Source: Eubacterium sp. AF36-5BH
GTDB taxonomy: Bacteria > Bacillota > Clostridia > Lachnospirales > Lachnospiraceae
Assembly (NCBI RefSeq): GCF_003460505.1
Contig: NZ_QTVG01000002.1
Coordinates: forward strand, 272,174 to 336,173
DNA: 64,000 nt
Direction of reading: 5' to 3'
Below are positions 1 to 10,133 of the stretch, one piece after another. The position numbers were made by a program, and so were the translations under genes. The notes beneath the pieces are model-generated. The model saw only the letters and a list, made by a program, of their open reading frames with translations, had not been told where the DNA came from and did not search any database. How positions within the stretch are numbered: position 1 is the stretch's first letter; each line of letters opens with the position of its first letter.

Positions 1-702
1 AATGTAGAAAAGGGAGTATATTCAGTTATTCCAACTAATTTTGTAAGTTTTGATTTTTCAGCATTAGGAAAAACATTTGGTCAGTGCTTCAACCTTGACT
101 TCAAGGCTGTTGGTCTTGTTAACTTCATCATTGTTGTATTTGCATTCCTTTTTGTAGACTTATTCGATACGTTAGGAACAATCATTGGTGTAAGTACAAA
201 AGCAGGTATGCTTGATGAAGATGGTAAGTTGCCAAAGATTAAACCGGCACTTTTATCTGATGCTATTGCTACATCAGCAGGTGCTATTCTTGGTACATCA
301 ACAACAACAACATTCGTTGAATCATCAGCAGGTGTTGCAGAAGGTGGACGTACAGGTCTTACAGCAGTTGTTACAGGATTATTATTCTTAGTAGCTGTTA
401 TTTTCTCACCTTTATTTGTTACAATTCCATCATTTGCTACAGCTCCGGCACTTATTATGGTTGGATTCCTTATGTTTGGAGCTATTGCAGATATTAAGTT
501 TACAGATGATAATTTAACAGAAGCTATTCCAGCTTACCTTTGCGTAATTGCAATGCCATTATTTTACAGCATTTCAGAAGGTATTTCAGTAGGAATTATC
601 TCATATGTATTAATTAACTTAGTATGTGGAAAAGGTAAGAAGGTTAAGCCTTTATTGTATGTTTTAGCTGTATTATTTATTTTAAAATATATATTCTTAT
701 AA
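1..702 (+). CDS. NCS2/AzgA-type purine permease, C-terminal part
   Basis: The frame is open from the first base, so this is the last 233 codons of a longer gene whose start lies outside the window. The protein would import purine bases (guanine, hypoxanthine or adenine) by proton symport across the cytoplasmic membrane. The family call rests on VDLFDTLGTIIGVSTKAG around residues 51-68, the GTSTTTTFVESSAGVAEGGRTGL stretch around residues 98-120 that contributes to the substrate site in the AzgA branch, and four or five hydrophobic segments after it. The C-terminus is short and hydrophobic, as usual for the family. A terminator follows about 70 bases after the stop, so the gene ends its transcription unit. 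The substrate within the purines cannot be decided. Confidence 0.9.
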   Translation, partial: NVEKGVYSVIPTNFVSFDFSALGKTFGQCFNLDFKAVGLVNFIIVVFAFLFVDLFDTLGTIIGVSTKAGMLDEDGKLPKIKPALLSDAIATSAGAILGTSTTTTFVESSAGVAEGGRTGLTAVVTGLLFLVAVIFSPLFVTIPSFATAPALIMVGFLMFGAIADIKFTDDNLTEAIPAYLCVIAMPLFYSISEGISVGIISYVLINLVCGKGKKVKPLLYVLAVLFILKYIFL

Positions 703-771
703 AATAATATAACTATAGATTTGAAAATTGAATATTAACTGCATATATATAATGTTATATGCAGACAAAAT

Positions 772-817
772 AAAGGTTATGGTACTAACTTGGTAGTTGG
801 TATCATAACCTTTTATG
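772..817 (+). terminator. Terminator after the purine permease
   Basis: A 10-bp stem (AAAGGTTATG at 772-781 with CATAACCTTT at 804-813) closes a 22-base loop and runs into TTTT. The loop is long and the U-tract short, so it is weaker than most terminators in this window. Confidence 0.6.
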
Positions 818-1025
818 TTATATATATGTTTACCATTTTAGTCAAAGCAGTTATAATGTAAAAGAAGAAAAATGTATATATGAAAATATGTAAATAAGAA
901 AATATATAGTGCTAATTAAAAATAGATAATGGGAAAAGCTAGGTGGAAGCATTGTATATAATGTAACATTCTTCCAAGGTATATTTACATAGACAATATA
1001 TAAAATAGTTATATAGGAGAAATTT
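818..1025 (+). other. Leader region of the AI-2E gene
   Basis: Between the permease terminator and the next gene lie about 200 bases holding a promoter (829-857) and a long AT-rich leader. The leader contains an imperfect hairpin, TGGAAG at 944-949 with CTTCCA at 971-976. The ribosome binding site ATAGGAGA sits directly before the start at 1026. I see no known riboswitch and no open frame with a ribosome binding site. Confidence 0.4.
829..857 (+). promoter_or_regulatory. Predicted sigma-A promoter for the AI-2E gene
   Basis: TTTACC (829-834) and TATAAT (852-857) are separated by 17 bases. A start near 864 would give a leader of about 160 bases. Confidence 0.5.
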
Positions 1026-2147
1026 ATGAATATAAAAATTGAGTGGAAACAGTGTTTGAAAATTGGAATAAGTATATTCGCACTTTTTTTGTGTATTAAC
1101 TACTGGAATGCGGTAGCTAATACGATAAGTGTGTTTATTAGTGGTGTTACTCCGATTTTAATAGGGTGCGTGGTTGCGTATATGGTTAATATTTTTATGT
1201 CAGGACTTGAAAAAAGATATTTTCCTAACAGCACCAAAGAAGGTGTTATAAAAAGCAGAAGACCTGTATGCATGGCACTGGCAATCGTTATTGTTTTAGG
1301 TGTGATAGCACTTTTGATTTATATGATTATACCAGAATTAATCAGATGTATTGAGACTTTTATTAATGGCATGCCGGATTTAATAAAAGAAATTTCTCAA
1401 AATAAATATGTTAAAAGAATGGTTTCTCAGGAAACATTAGACCAACTAAAAAACATGAAATGGGATAGCTATTTGGAAAAAATAGGTGGCTTTCTGTTTT
1501 CAGGAATTGGTGGTGCGGTAAATGCAGTGGCTGCTGTTGCAAGTTCTGTTATATCTGTTGTGGCAACTATTTTAATTGGAATTATTTTTTCTATATATTT
1601 TCTAACAGGAAAAGAAAGATTAATTAATCAAACAAAAAGAGTAATAAAAGTTGTTTTTAAGGAAAAATGGTATAACAAAATAATGCATTATATTTATATT
1701 TTTGATGATTGTTTTCATGGTTATATTGTGGGCAAATTAATTGATGCAGTTGTCCTTGGTGGGATGTGTATGCTTACCATGTTTATTTTAAGATTGCCAT
1801 ATGCGGTTATGATTGGAACACTAATAGGTTTTACTGCATTAATACCAGTTGTTGGTGCATATGTAGGAACTGCTGTTGGGGCAATTATGGTATTAACTGA
1901 GTCACCAATGCAGGCTATTATATTTATAATTATTATTATGGCAATTCAGTTAGTAGAGGGAAATGTAATTTATCCAAAAATCATGGGCAATTCAATAGGT
2001 CTTCCCGGAATTTGGGTTTTGGCAGCTGTAACTGTAGGTGGTAGTTTGTTTGGAATAATTGGTATGTTAATTGGTGTTCCAATTATTGCGGGATTCTATA
2101 AGATAGCATCTGAAAGTATTCATAAAAGGGAAGAAAAACTAAAATAA
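1026..2147 (+). CDS. AI-2E family transporter (PerM/YdbI-like)
   Basis: A 373-residue polytopic membrane protein of the AI-2E transporter family (formerly UPF0118). Hydrophobic segments lie near residues 12-30, 35-55, 80-105, 160-195 and in the C-terminal third. The family hallmark GFTALIPVVGAYVG is at 268-281, and the long hydrophilic stretch between the second and third membrane blocks (about 105-160) is typical. Members export autoinducer-2 or act as sodium/proton antiporters; most have no proven substrate, so no gene symbol is given. AGGAGA precedes the ATG. It is monocistronic, with its own promoter upstream and a new promoter downstream. Confidence 0.88.
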   Translation: MNIKIEWKQCLKIGISIFALFLCINYWNAVANTISVFISGVTPILIGCVVAYMVNIFMSGLEKRYFPNSTKEGVIKSRRPVCMALAIVIVLGVIALLIYMIIPELIRCIETFINGMPDLIKEISQNKYVKRMVSQETLDQLKNMKWDSYLEKIGGFLFSGIGGAVNAVAAVASSVISVVATILIGIIFSIYFLTGKERLINQTKRVIKVVFKEKWYNKIMHYIYIFDDCFHGYIVGKLIDAVVLGGMCMLTMFILRLPYAVMIGTLIGFTALIPVVGAYVGTAVGAIMVLTESPMQAIIFIIIIMAIQLVEGNVIYPKIMGNSIGLPGIWVLAAVTVGGSLFGIIGMLIGVPIIAGFYKIASESIHKREEKLK

Positions 2148-2186
2148 ATCCTTTTAAAAAGTGCAAAAACAACGCTAGAAATATTA

Positions 2187-2215
2187 TTGAAAAAATACTA
2201 CAAAAGAAGTATTAT
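2187..2215 (+). promoter_or_regulatory. Predicted promoter of the metal ATPase operon
   Basis: TTGAAA (2187-2192), 17 bases, TATTAT (2210-2215). The predicted start near 2222 lies just before a perfect palindrome (2228-2243), which is well placed to act as an operator. Confidence 0.65.
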
Positions 2216-2227
2216 ATATTTTGTAGA

Positions 2228-2243
2228 ACTAACAAAAGTTAGT
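2228..2243 (+). promoter_or_regulatory. Palindromic operator candidate ACTAAC-N4-GTTAGT
   Basis: A perfect 6-bp inverted repeat with an AAAA centre, placed about +7 to +22 from the predicted transcription start. Its core TAAC-N4-GTTA recurs in the enolase-1 promoter at 4866-4877. A repressor site, perhaps metal-responsive given the ATPase downstream, is inferred. A small mRNA hairpin is the alternative. Confidence 0.4.
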
Positions 2244-2272
2244 AAGGACAAACAACTAAGGAGGAAAAGAAA

Positions 2273-2554
2273 ATGGATGTATTAAAGAAAGTAGGAATGT
2301 TCGCAGCTGGAACATTATTTGGAACAGCAGGAATTAAAGTTTTAACAAGCAAGGATGCAAAGAAAGTATATGCTAACTGTACAGCAGCAGTTTTAAGAGC
2401 TAAGGACTGTGTAATGGATACAGTTACAGCAGTACAGGAAAACGCAGAAGATATTTATTCAGAAGCACAGCAGATTAATGAAGAAAGAGCTGCTGAAGAA
2501 GATTTTTTTGAAGATGAAGATGTAGTGGAAGACGAAGAAGGCGAAGAAGAATAA
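2273..2554 (+). CDS. DUF6110 family small protein, metal-ATPase partner
   Basis: A 93-residue protein that I place in DUF6110, a family I know from clostridia beside heavy-metal P-type ATPases. The N-terminus (about residues 5-25) is a glycine-spaced hydrophobic segment, FAAGTLFGTAGIKVL, possibly one membrane helix. A helical middle with two cysteines follows, and the last about 25 residues are almost all Glu/Asp. AAGGAGG precedes the ATG. The stop TAA shares its last base with the ATPase start, so the two are translationally coupled. The acidic tail could bind or buffer the metal cation; this is inference, as no function is known to me. Confidence 0.75.
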   Translation: MDVLKKVGMFAAGTLFGTAGIKVLTSKDAKKVYANCTAAVLRAKDCVMDTVTAVQENAEDIYSEAQQINEERAAEEDFFEDEDVVEDEEGEEE

Positions 2555-4635
2555 TGAAATTTGTTATTAAACACGATATAAAAGGAAGAATTCGTGTACA
2601 TTTCATTAATGGAAAAATGTCTTACAGAGACGCTGATATTGTTCAGTATTATTTTGAAAATCTGGCTTGTATAGAAGCGTGTAAAGTGTTTAATAGAACA
2701 AGTGACGTTGTACTTAATTATACATGTACACGAAATAACGTACTGAAACTTTTACAGACTTTTTCTTATAAAAAAGTTAATGTGCCTGATACATATTTAG
2801 AGAATACAGGTAGAGAACTAAATGAATATTATAAGGAAAAGCTTATTGACAGGGTAATGGTACGCTATGGATGTAAGTTTTTACTTCCAACAAGTGTAAA
2901 GATAGCATTGACACTTTATAATGCTACAAAATATATCGTCAAAGGCATAAAGGTTTTGGCAAAAGGCAAACTGGAAGTGCCTGTTTTAGATGCTACAGCC
3001 ATAGGTGTATCTGTATTCAGGGGAGATACATCTACAGCAGGCTCTATTATGTTTTTACTTAGTATAGGCGAGTTACTTGAAGAGTGGACTCATAAGAAAT
3101 CTGTTAGTGACTTAGCAAAGAGCATGTCGCTTAACATTGAAAAAGTCTGGGTTAAGCATGGTGAAATTGAAGAGCAGATTGAATATAACAAAGTTAAACC
3201 TGATGATATTGTAATTGCAAGAATCGGCGAGATGGTTCCTTTTGACGGAGTTGTAGTTTCCGGTGAAGCAATGATTAACCAGTCATCAATGACAGGAGAA
3301 TCAATACCTGTAAGAAAGGTTACTGATAATTATGTATATGCAGGAACTGTTATTGAAGAAGGTCAGATAGAAGTTAGAGTTAAACAGACAGGTGGAACAG
3401 GTAAGTTTGATCAGATTGTTACAATGATAGAAGAATCTGAAAAATTAAAATCTTCAATAGAAGGAAAAGCTGAACACTTAGCTGACAAACTTGTTCCATT
3501 TTCATTAGGTGGAACACTTTTAACATATCTGTTTACAAGAAATGCTATCAAGGCAATTTCTATACTTATGGTTGATTATTCCTGTGCATTGAAATTGGCT
3601 ATGCCTGTTTCTGTGCTGGCAGCCATAAGACAGGCGAGAGAACATAATATTACAGTAAAAGGTGGTAAGTTCCTTGAAAAAGTTGCAGTAGCAGATACTA
3701 TTGTGTTTGACAAAACCGGTACATTAACAAAAGCTGAACCGGTTGTTGTGGATGTGGTGCCTTTTAACGGTTATTCAAAAGATGAACTTTTAAGAATAGC
3801 AGCCTGTTTAGAAGAACATTTTCCACATTCTATTGCAAACGCAGTGGTGAATAAAGCAATAGAAAGAAATTTAGTTCACGAAGAACTTCATAGCAAAGTT
3901 GAATACATAGTTGCCCATGGAATAGCTACAACTATTTCCGGAAAACGTGCAGTTATTGGAAGTTATCATTTTGTTATGGAAGATGAAGGCTGTGTTATAC
4001 CTGAAGGCAAGCAGGAATTATTTGATAGTTTACCTAATGAATATTCACATTTGTATCTTGCAATTGAAGGCAAACTTGAAGCAGTAATATTAATTGAAGA
4101 TCCTTTACGTGAAAATGCAAAGGACACAATTAAAAAGTTAAAGAAGAATGGCATTAAGAAAGTTGTTATGATGACTGGTGACAGTGACAGAACAGCAAAA
4201 GCCATTGCAAAAAAAGTCGGTATAGATGAATACTATTCAGAAGTTTTGCCGGAAGATAAGGCAAAGTTCGTAGACAAAGAAATTGCAATGGGACATTCTG
4301 TGATTATGATTGGAGATGGCATTAATGACTCACCTGCATTATCTAAAGCAGATGTTGGAATAGCCATGAACCATGGAGCACAGGTTGCAAAGGAAATTGC
4401 AGACATAACTATTGATGGCGAGGATTTAAGCCAGATAGTAACATTACTTAAAATAAGCAAATCATTAATGAAAAGAATTAATAGAAATTATCGGACAATT
4501 GTTTCCTTTAATAGCGGTTTGATTGTAATGGGAGTTGCAGGAATCATTGCACCTACAACATCAGCGCTGTTACATAATGCATCTACTTTGGCAATTGGTT
4601 TAAGTAGCATGAAGGATTTAGATTTGGAAAGATAA
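2554..4635 (+). CDS. P1B-type heavy-metal translocating ATPase
   Basis: A 693-residue membrane pump that moves a transition-metal cation using ATP. The N-terminal ~75 residues resemble a degenerate HMA domain without CxxC. The actuator motif TGES is at 247-250, the phosphorylated Asp is D386 in DKTGTLTK, and the hinge motif GDGIND is at 587-592. In the transmembrane metal site the usual CPC is replaced by S343-C344-A-L-K-L with a downstream Pro, so the ion is probably not the copper or zinc of classical CopA/ZntA; iron or manganese are possibilities. It overlaps the DUF6110 gene by one base and shares its promoter. A terminator follows. Confidence 0.9.
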   Translation: MKFVIKHDIKGRIRVHFINGKMSYRDADIVQYYFENLACIEACKVFNRTSDVVLNYTCTRNNVLKLLQTFSYKKVNVPDTYLENTGRELNEYYKEKLIDRVMVRYGCKFLLPTSVKIALTLYNATKYIVKGIKVLAKGKLEVPVLDATAIGVSVFRGDTSTAGSIMFLLSIGELLEEWTHKKSVSDLAKSMSLNIEKVWVKHGEIEEQIEYNKVKPDDIVIARIGEMVPFDGVVVSGEAMINQSSMTGESIPVRKVTDNYVYAGTVIEEGQIEVRVKQTGGTGKFDQIVTMIEESEKLKSSIEGKAEHLADKLVPFSLGGTLLTYLFTRNAIKAISILMVDYSCALKLAMPVSVLAAIRQAREHNITVKGGKFLEKVAVADTIVFDKTGTLTKAEPVVVDVVPFNGYSKDELLRIAACLEEHFPHSIANAVVNKAIERNLVHEELHSKVEYIVAHGIATTISGKRAVIGSYHFVMEDEGCVIPEGKQELFDSLPNEYSHLYLAIEGKLEAVILIEDPLRENAKDTIKKLKKNGIKKVVMMTGDSDRTAKAIAKKVGIDEYYSEVLPEDKAKFVDKEIAMGHSVIMIGDGINDSPALSKADVGIAMNHGAQVAKEIADITIDGEDLSQIVTLLKISKSLMKRINRNYRTIVSFNSGLIVMGVAGIIAPTTSALLHNASTLAIGLSSMKDLDLER

Positions 4636-4707
4636 TAGTTGTGGTATAACACAAATAGTTGAGTGGAATATCATAGACAACAACTTGAAAATAAAGAATC
4701 AAAAGAG

Positions 4708-4752
4708 GACTATAGTTTGGATGTAGAAACATTCAGGCTATGGTCTTTTTTT
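4708..4752 (+). terminator. Terminator of the metal ATPase operon
   Basis: An 8-bp stem (GACTATAG at 4708-4715 with CTATGGTC at 4738-4745, one G-T pair) followed by seven T. It isolates the ATPase operon from the enolase promoter. Confidence 0.7.
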
Positions 4753-4837
4753 GCGCAATACGAAAAAAAGTTACTGAGGGGAAAATCCCTTTATTCCTAC
4801 TAATTTTCTATGAAAAAATAAAAAAATAAAAAAACAC

Positions 4838-4866
4838 TTGATTTTTTACCATAGTTAGAATATTAT
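4838..4866 (+). promoter_or_regulatory. Predicted promoter of the enolase-1 operon
   Basis: TTGATT (4838-4843), 17 bases, TATTAT (4861-4866), with transcription expected to start near 4873. Overlapping inverted repeats cover it: TAAC-TATA-GTTA at 4866-4877 and TAGTTA-GATA-TAACTA at 4872-4887. This is a typical position for repressor binding. Confidence 0.6.
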
Positions 4867-4888
4867 AACTATAGTTAGATATAACTAA

Positions 4889-6289
<1,401 letters not shown>

Positions 6290-6319
6290 TATAATAAAGG
6301 CATTTTTAGAGGAAAAAAT

Positions 6320-6883
6320 ATGGTTGAAAAATATTTAATTGAATGGTGTTCATCCACTTTGGCGTCGTTAAAGACTGCAAGCCTTTTTAATTGGCACTAC
6401 GTTCACGACAATATTACTTTAGAACAAGTGAAAAGCAGTATTGATGAAATGAATGAAAAATTCAAAGAAAAAGGAATTCAGATTGAAATACTTCGTGAAG
6501 AAGAAACCTGGGCGCTTATTTATGTGTACAGAGTAAAAAAACTTGAAGAAGACTTAAAGAAAAATGAGGTTAGTAAATTTTTAAGAGAAAATGGGTACAA
6601 AGAGACTTGTGTAAATTATGCGATAAGCTTACTTAAAAAAAGACTAATGGATTTAAAAGCTTTTCCGCATGAAATAGGAGTGTTTTTAGGATATCCAATA
6701 GAAGATGTTATAGGGTTTATTAATAATAAAGGGTGCAACTTTAAATGTTGCGGGTATTGGAAAGTTTACGGGGATAAAGAGAAAGCAATCAAAGAATTTG
6801 CAAGGTATGATAAGTGCAGAATGATTTATACAAAGTTATGGAATCAGGGGAGAAGCATATTGAAATTAACGGTGGCAGCATAA
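6320..6883 (+). CDS. DUF3793 family protein
   Basis: A 187-residue soluble protein of DUF3793, a family I know mainly from anaerobic Firmicutes, often next to a flavodoxin gene as here. Visible features are a Cys near the N-terminus in EWCSSTLASLKTASLF, a central amphipathic helical part, the conserved HEIGVFLGYPIEDVIGFI around residues 113-130, then Cys-rich CNFKCCGYWKVY and a final helix. The biochemical role is unknown; the flavodoxin neighbour suggests redox or iron-limitation physiology. It starts 30 bases after enolase 1 (AGAGGAAA before the ATG) and is probably co-transcribed with it. Confidence 0.85.
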   Translation: MVEKYLIEWCSSTLASLKTASLFNWHYVHDNITLEQVKSSIDEMNEKFKEKGIQIEILREEETWALIYVYRVKKLEEDLKKNEVSKFLRENGYKETCVNYAISLLKKRLMDLKAFPHEIGVFLGYPIEDVIGFINNKGCNFKCCGYWKVYGDKEKAIKEFARYDKCRMIYTKLWNQGRSILKLTVAA

Positions 6884-6943
6884 CTGTTTAAAATATATTT
6901 TTCAACAATATTTATTTCATGTTTTGAAATAATAAGGGGTTAG

Positions 6944-7066
6944 ATGGAAAATAAAACTATGAAATGGGAAAGAGTAAAAATAACGAAAACAAAAATATGT
7001 ACTTTAATGAAGAATGTGAAGTATAAGAACTATGGAAACTACAGAATTAAACACAAAAAAGACTAA
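6944..7066 (+). CDS. Possible small basic protein between DUF3793 and flavodoxin
   Basis: A 40-codon frame starting ATG GAA AAT AAA, preceded by AAGGGG at 6934-6939. The product (MENKTMKWERVKI and onward) is strongly basic, with many Lys and Tyr and one Cys near residue 19. It fills most of the 220-base gap between two genes that look co-transcribed. I recognise no family. An AT-rich chance frame is a real alternative. Confidence 0.3.
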   Translation: MENKTMKWERVKITKTKICTLMKNVKYKNYGNYRIKHKKD

Positions 7067-7105
7067 ATAAATAATGTAATTATTATAGTAGAAAGAAGGA
7101 AAGAA

Positions 7106-7528
7106 ATGAGTAAAATAGCAGTAGTATTTTGGAGTGGAACAGGAAATACAGGAGTAATGGCTACTAATGTTGCAGAAGGTGCAAAAGAAGCCGGAGCAGA
7201 AGTTGATGTAATATATGTATCAGACTTTAGTGCTGATAAGATGGATGATTATGACGCAATTGCGTTTGGTTGCCCGTCAATGGGGGCTGAACAGTTAGAA
7301 GAAAGTGAATTCGAGCCTGTATTTTTAGCTTGTGAACCAAAATTAAGTGGAAAGAAGATTGCCTTATTTGGCTCATATGGCTGGGGCGATGGCGAATGGA
7401 TGAGAAATTGGGAAGAAACATGCAAAAACGACGGTGCAGTTTTAGCAACAGATTTTGTAATCTGTAATGAAGCACCTGACGATGATGCAATTGAACAGTG
7501 TAAAGCTTTAGGAAAAGCATTAGTTTAG
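7106..7528 (+). CDS. Flavodoxin
   Basis: A 140-residue short-chain flavodoxin, a soluble FMN electron carrier that can replace ferredoxin when iron is scarce. The phosphate-binding loop WSGTGNTG is at residues 9-16. The FMN-flanking loops are GCPSMGAEQLEE (about 55-66) and GSYGWGDGEWMRNWEE (about 89-104), the latter with the Tyr/Trp residues that stack on the flavin. AAGAAGGAAAG precedes the ATG. It is the last gene of the enolase/DUF3793 unit and is followed by a strong terminator. The redox partner cannot be told. Confidence 0.93.
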   Translation: MSKIAVVFWSGTGNTGVMATNVAEGAKEAGAEVDVIYVSDFSADKMDDYDAIAFGCPSMGAEQLEESEFEPVFLACEPKLSGKKIALFGSYGWGDGEWMRNWEETCKNDGAVLATDFVICNEAPDDDAIEQCKALGKALV

Positions 7529-7641
7529 GTTACTATTTTAAATATCTATATAAGGGCAATTAAAAATATAGGTATTTAATTTAATAATACATACACGATA
7601 CTTACATATATTTTGTAATTTTAATCTTAATCCAAAAAAGG

Positions 7642-7672
7642 CCGAAGCATTAGTGCTTCGGTTCTTTTTTTC
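7642..7672 (+). terminator. Terminator after flavodoxin
   Basis: A perfect 8-bp stem, CCGAAGCA (7642-7649) with TGCTTCGG (7654-7661), a TTAG loop and a long T-tract. One of the clearest terminators in the window. Confidence 0.9.
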
Positions 7673-7701
7673 TTGACCGAATTATGTGTAAGTGCTATTA
7701 T
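7673..7701 (+). promoter_or_regulatory. Predicted promoter of ptb-buk
   Basis: TTGACC (7673-7678), 17 bases, TATTAT (7696-7701), with an extended -10 TGC just before it. It starts directly after the flavodoxin T-tract. A strong promoter suits a central energy pathway. Confidence 0.7.
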
Positions 7702-7767
7702 TTAAAATAGTTTATAACGGATTACTATGTTATATATATTAAATAAAAAAATGTGAGGTATACGAAG

Positions 7768-8682
7768 ATGACAAAGAGTTTTGACGATTTACTAGCAAAG
7801 GTTTCACAGTGCTCAAAGAAAACTGTAGCAGTTGCATGCGCACAGGATGATGCAGTACTTGAGGCTGTAAAAGCAGCAAAGGAAAGAGGAATTGCAGATG
7901 CAATTTTAGTAGGCAATGAAGCTGAAATTAAAACTATTGCAAGAACATTAAAAATGCATATAAATGAATATAAGATTATTAACGTAGAGGATCCTGTTGA
8001 GGCAGCAAGAACAGCAGTAAAGTTAGTTCATGATGGCGAAGCAGACATGTACATGAAGGGACTTATTGATACTAAGACATTCTTAAAGAGTGTACTTGAT
8101 AAGGAAGTTGGTCTTAGAACAGATAAAACATTATCACACGTTTGTGTATTTGAAATCAAAGGTGTTGATCGCTTATTATTCTTATCAGATGTTGCTTTTG
8201 TACCATATCCTGATTTAGCTACAAAAGCAAATATTATTAAGAATACAGTAGAAATTGCTCACGCATGTGGAGTTGAATGCCCTAAGGTTGCACCAATTGC
8301 AGCAGTTGAAGTTGTTAATCCAAAGATGCCATGTACAGTAGAGGCTGATGAGTTAACAAAGATGAATGAAAATGGTGAAATCACAGGTTGCATCGTTGAT
8401 GGACCACTTTCACTTGACTTAGCAATTGAACCACAGGCAGCTTTCCATAAGGGAACAACAGACAGAAAGATTGTTGGTGATGCTGATGTATTATTATTCC
8501 CTGATATTCATGCAGGAAACATTACATACAAGTGCTTAGTTCATACAGCTGAATGTAAGAACGGTAACATCTTAACAGGTACAAGCGCACCTGTTATCTT
8601 AACATCACGTTCAGATGAATTTGAAGTAAAGGTAAATTCTATTGCTTTAGCAGCGATTGTAGCTGAAGCAATGAACAAATAA
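7768..8682 (+). CDS. ptb: Phosphate butyryltransferase
   Basis: A 304-residue acyl-phosphate transferase of the Pta/Ptb family that converts butyryl-CoA and phosphate to butyryl-phosphate. Family features include VAVACAQDDAVLEAVKAA near the N-terminus, DMYMKGLIDTKTFLK around residues 95-109, and LLFPDIHAGNITYK followed by GTSAPVILTSRSD near the C-terminus. The ATG at 7768 is preceded by TGAGGT; an in-frame GTG at 7753 lies inside that site and is less likely. The buk gene follows, so the pair forms the butyrate kinase route. Branched-chain acyl-CoA may also be used, as known for the family. Confidence 0.93.
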   Translation: MTKSFDDLLAKVSQCSKKTVAVACAQDDAVLEAVKAAKERGIADAILVGNEAEIKTIARTLKMHINEYKIINVEDPVEAARTAVKLVHDGEADMYMKGLIDTKTFLKSVLDKEVGLRTDKTLSHVCVFEIKGVDRLLFLSDVAFVPYPDLATKANIIKNTVEIAHACGVECPKVAPIAAVEVVNPKMPCTVEADELTKMNENGEITGCIVDGPLSLDLAIEPQAAFHKGTTDRKIVGDADVLLFPDIHAGNITYKCLVHTAECKNGNILTGTSAPVILTSRSDEFEVKVNSIALAAIVAEAMNK

Positions 8683-8750
8683 ATATGACTTTTTAATCGC
8701 TCGTTAATTGCGGGTGATAATCTATACATTAAAAATAAGGAGATTTTAAA

Positions 8751-9818
8751 ATGGCTTATAAGATTTTAATTATCAATCCTGGTTCAACATCAACAAAGAT
8801 TGGTGTATACGAAGATGAAACACAGGTAATGGAAGAAACACTTAGACATTCAACAGAAGAGATTGCAAAATATGAAACAATTTATGCACAGAAAGATTTC
8901 CGTAAGGAAGTTATTTTAAATGTACTTAAAGAAAAGAATGTTGACTTAAACGATATAGATGTAGTAGTTGGACGTGGTGGTTTATTAAAACCAATTCCAG
9001 GTGGTACATACGCAACAACACCTGAATTATTAGAAGACCTTAAGATTGGAAAACAGGGACAGCACGCATCAAACCTTGGTGGTATTTTAGCACATGAAAT
9101 CGCTGCTGAAATTAATGTAACATCATATATCGTTGATCCTGTAGTAGTTGACGAACTTCAGGATGTAGCAAGATTATCAGGACATCCTTTATTCCCACGT
9201 ATTTCAATTTTCCATGCATTAAATCAGAAGGCTGTTGCTAAGAGATATGCAAAGGAAGTTGGAAAGGCTTATGAAGACCTTAACTTAATTGTTGTTCATA
9301 TGGGTGGTGGTGTTTCAGTTGGAGCACATAAGAATGGTAAAGTTATTGATGTTGCAAATGCATTAGACGGAGACGGTCCATTCTCACCTGAAAGATCAGG
9401 CGGACTTCCATCAGGTTCATTAATGAAGCTTTGCTTTAGTGGTGAATACACAAAAGAAGAAGTTGGAAAGATGATTAACGGTAACGGTGGTTTTAACGCA
9501 TACGTTGGAACAAATGATATGAGAGATCTTTTAAAGATGGCTGAAAATAATGATGAAAAGGCTCAGTTAGTAATGGACGCTTTCCATTATCAGCTAGAAA
9601 AAGAAATCGGTGCAATGGCAGTTGTTCTTGGCGGAAAAGTTGACCAGATTATCTTAACAGGTGGTATTGCATATAGTGCAAATACTCAGAATCACATGAA
9701 GAATGCCGTAGAATGGATTGCTCCAGTTACAATTTATCCTGGAGAAGATGAACTTCTTGCATTAGCTCAGGGTGCTCTTAGAGTTATGAATGGTGAAGAA
9801 GAAGCTAAAGTATACTAG
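8751..9818 (+). CDS. buk: Butyrate kinase
   Basis: A 355-residue kinase of the ASKHA acetate/butyrate kinase group, converting butyryl-phosphate and ADP to butyrate and ATP. The phosphate-1 loop INPGSTSTK is at residues 8-16, the second phosphate motif [13 protein letters not shown] around 181-193, and LTGGIAYS close to the C-terminus. The length fits Buk (about 355) rather than acetate kinase (about 400). AAGGAGA precedes the ATG. It lies 68 bases after ptb in one transcript and is the ATP-yielding last step of butyrate fermentation. Confidence 0.95.
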   Translation: MAYKILIINPGSTSTKIGVYEDETQVMEETLRHSTEEIAKYETIYAQKDFRKEVILNVLKEKNVDLNDIDVVVGRGGLLKPIPGGTYATTPELLEDLKIGKQGQHASNLGGILAHEIAAEINVTSYIVDPVVVDELQDVARLSGHPLFPRISIFHALNQKAVAKRYAKEVGKAYEDLNLIVVHMGGGVSVGAHKNGKVIDVANALDGDGPFSPERSGGLPSGSLMKLCFSGEYTKEEVGKMINGNGGFNAYVGTNDMRDLLKMAENNDEKAQLVMDAFHYQLEKEIGAMAVVLGGKVDQIILTGGIAYSANTQNHMKNAVEWIAPVTIYPGEDELLALAQGALRVMNGEEEAKVY

Positions 9819-9827
9819 GAGAAATTA

Positions 9828-10025
9828 ATGAAGAAAAAACTTATAAGATCATCAAGTGACAGAATGTTATGTGGTGTATGTGGCGGTCTTGGAATTTATT
9901 TTAATATAGACTCAACAATTGTAAGGCTTATTTGGGCAGTAGTTACTTTATGTTCCTGTGGTACAGGAATTTTAGCCTATATAATTGCCACATTAATAAT
10001 TCCTAATGATGATATAATACAGTAG
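9828..10025 (+). CDS. PspC domain small membrane protein
   Basis: A 65-residue protein consisting of little more than a PspC domain. It has a basic start, MKKKLIRSSSDRMLCGVCGG, the motif GVCGGLGIYFNIDSTIVRLIWA at 16-37, and then one or two membrane-spanning segments ending in IIPND. PspC proteins are envelope-stress sensors or helpers; a stand-alone one has no defined target. It starts 9 bases after buk with GGAGAAATT before the ATG, so it rides on the ptb-buk transcript, which ends at the terminator downstream. Confidence 0.88.
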   Translation: MKKKLIRSSSDRMLCGVCGGLGIYFNIDSTIVRLIWAVVTLCSCGTGILAYIIATLIIPNDDIIQ

Positions 10026-10067
10026 TGAATATATTTTAGAGTTTAAGGAAGAATATATAATATAAAT

Positions 10068-10120
10068 AAAGGCTATGGAGATTTAGAGAATTTGTCTCTA
10101 ATATTCATAGTCTTTATTTT
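10068..10120 (+). terminator. Terminator of ptb-buk-pspC
   Basis: AAAGGCTATG (10068-10077) pairs with CATAGTCTTT (10106-10115, one G-T pair), with an inner AGAGA/TCTCT helix, and runs into ATTTT. It ends 14 bases before the next start codon, so the ABC exporter may be reached partly by read-through. Confidence 0.7.
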
Positions 10121-10133
10121 TAAGAGGAAAATT

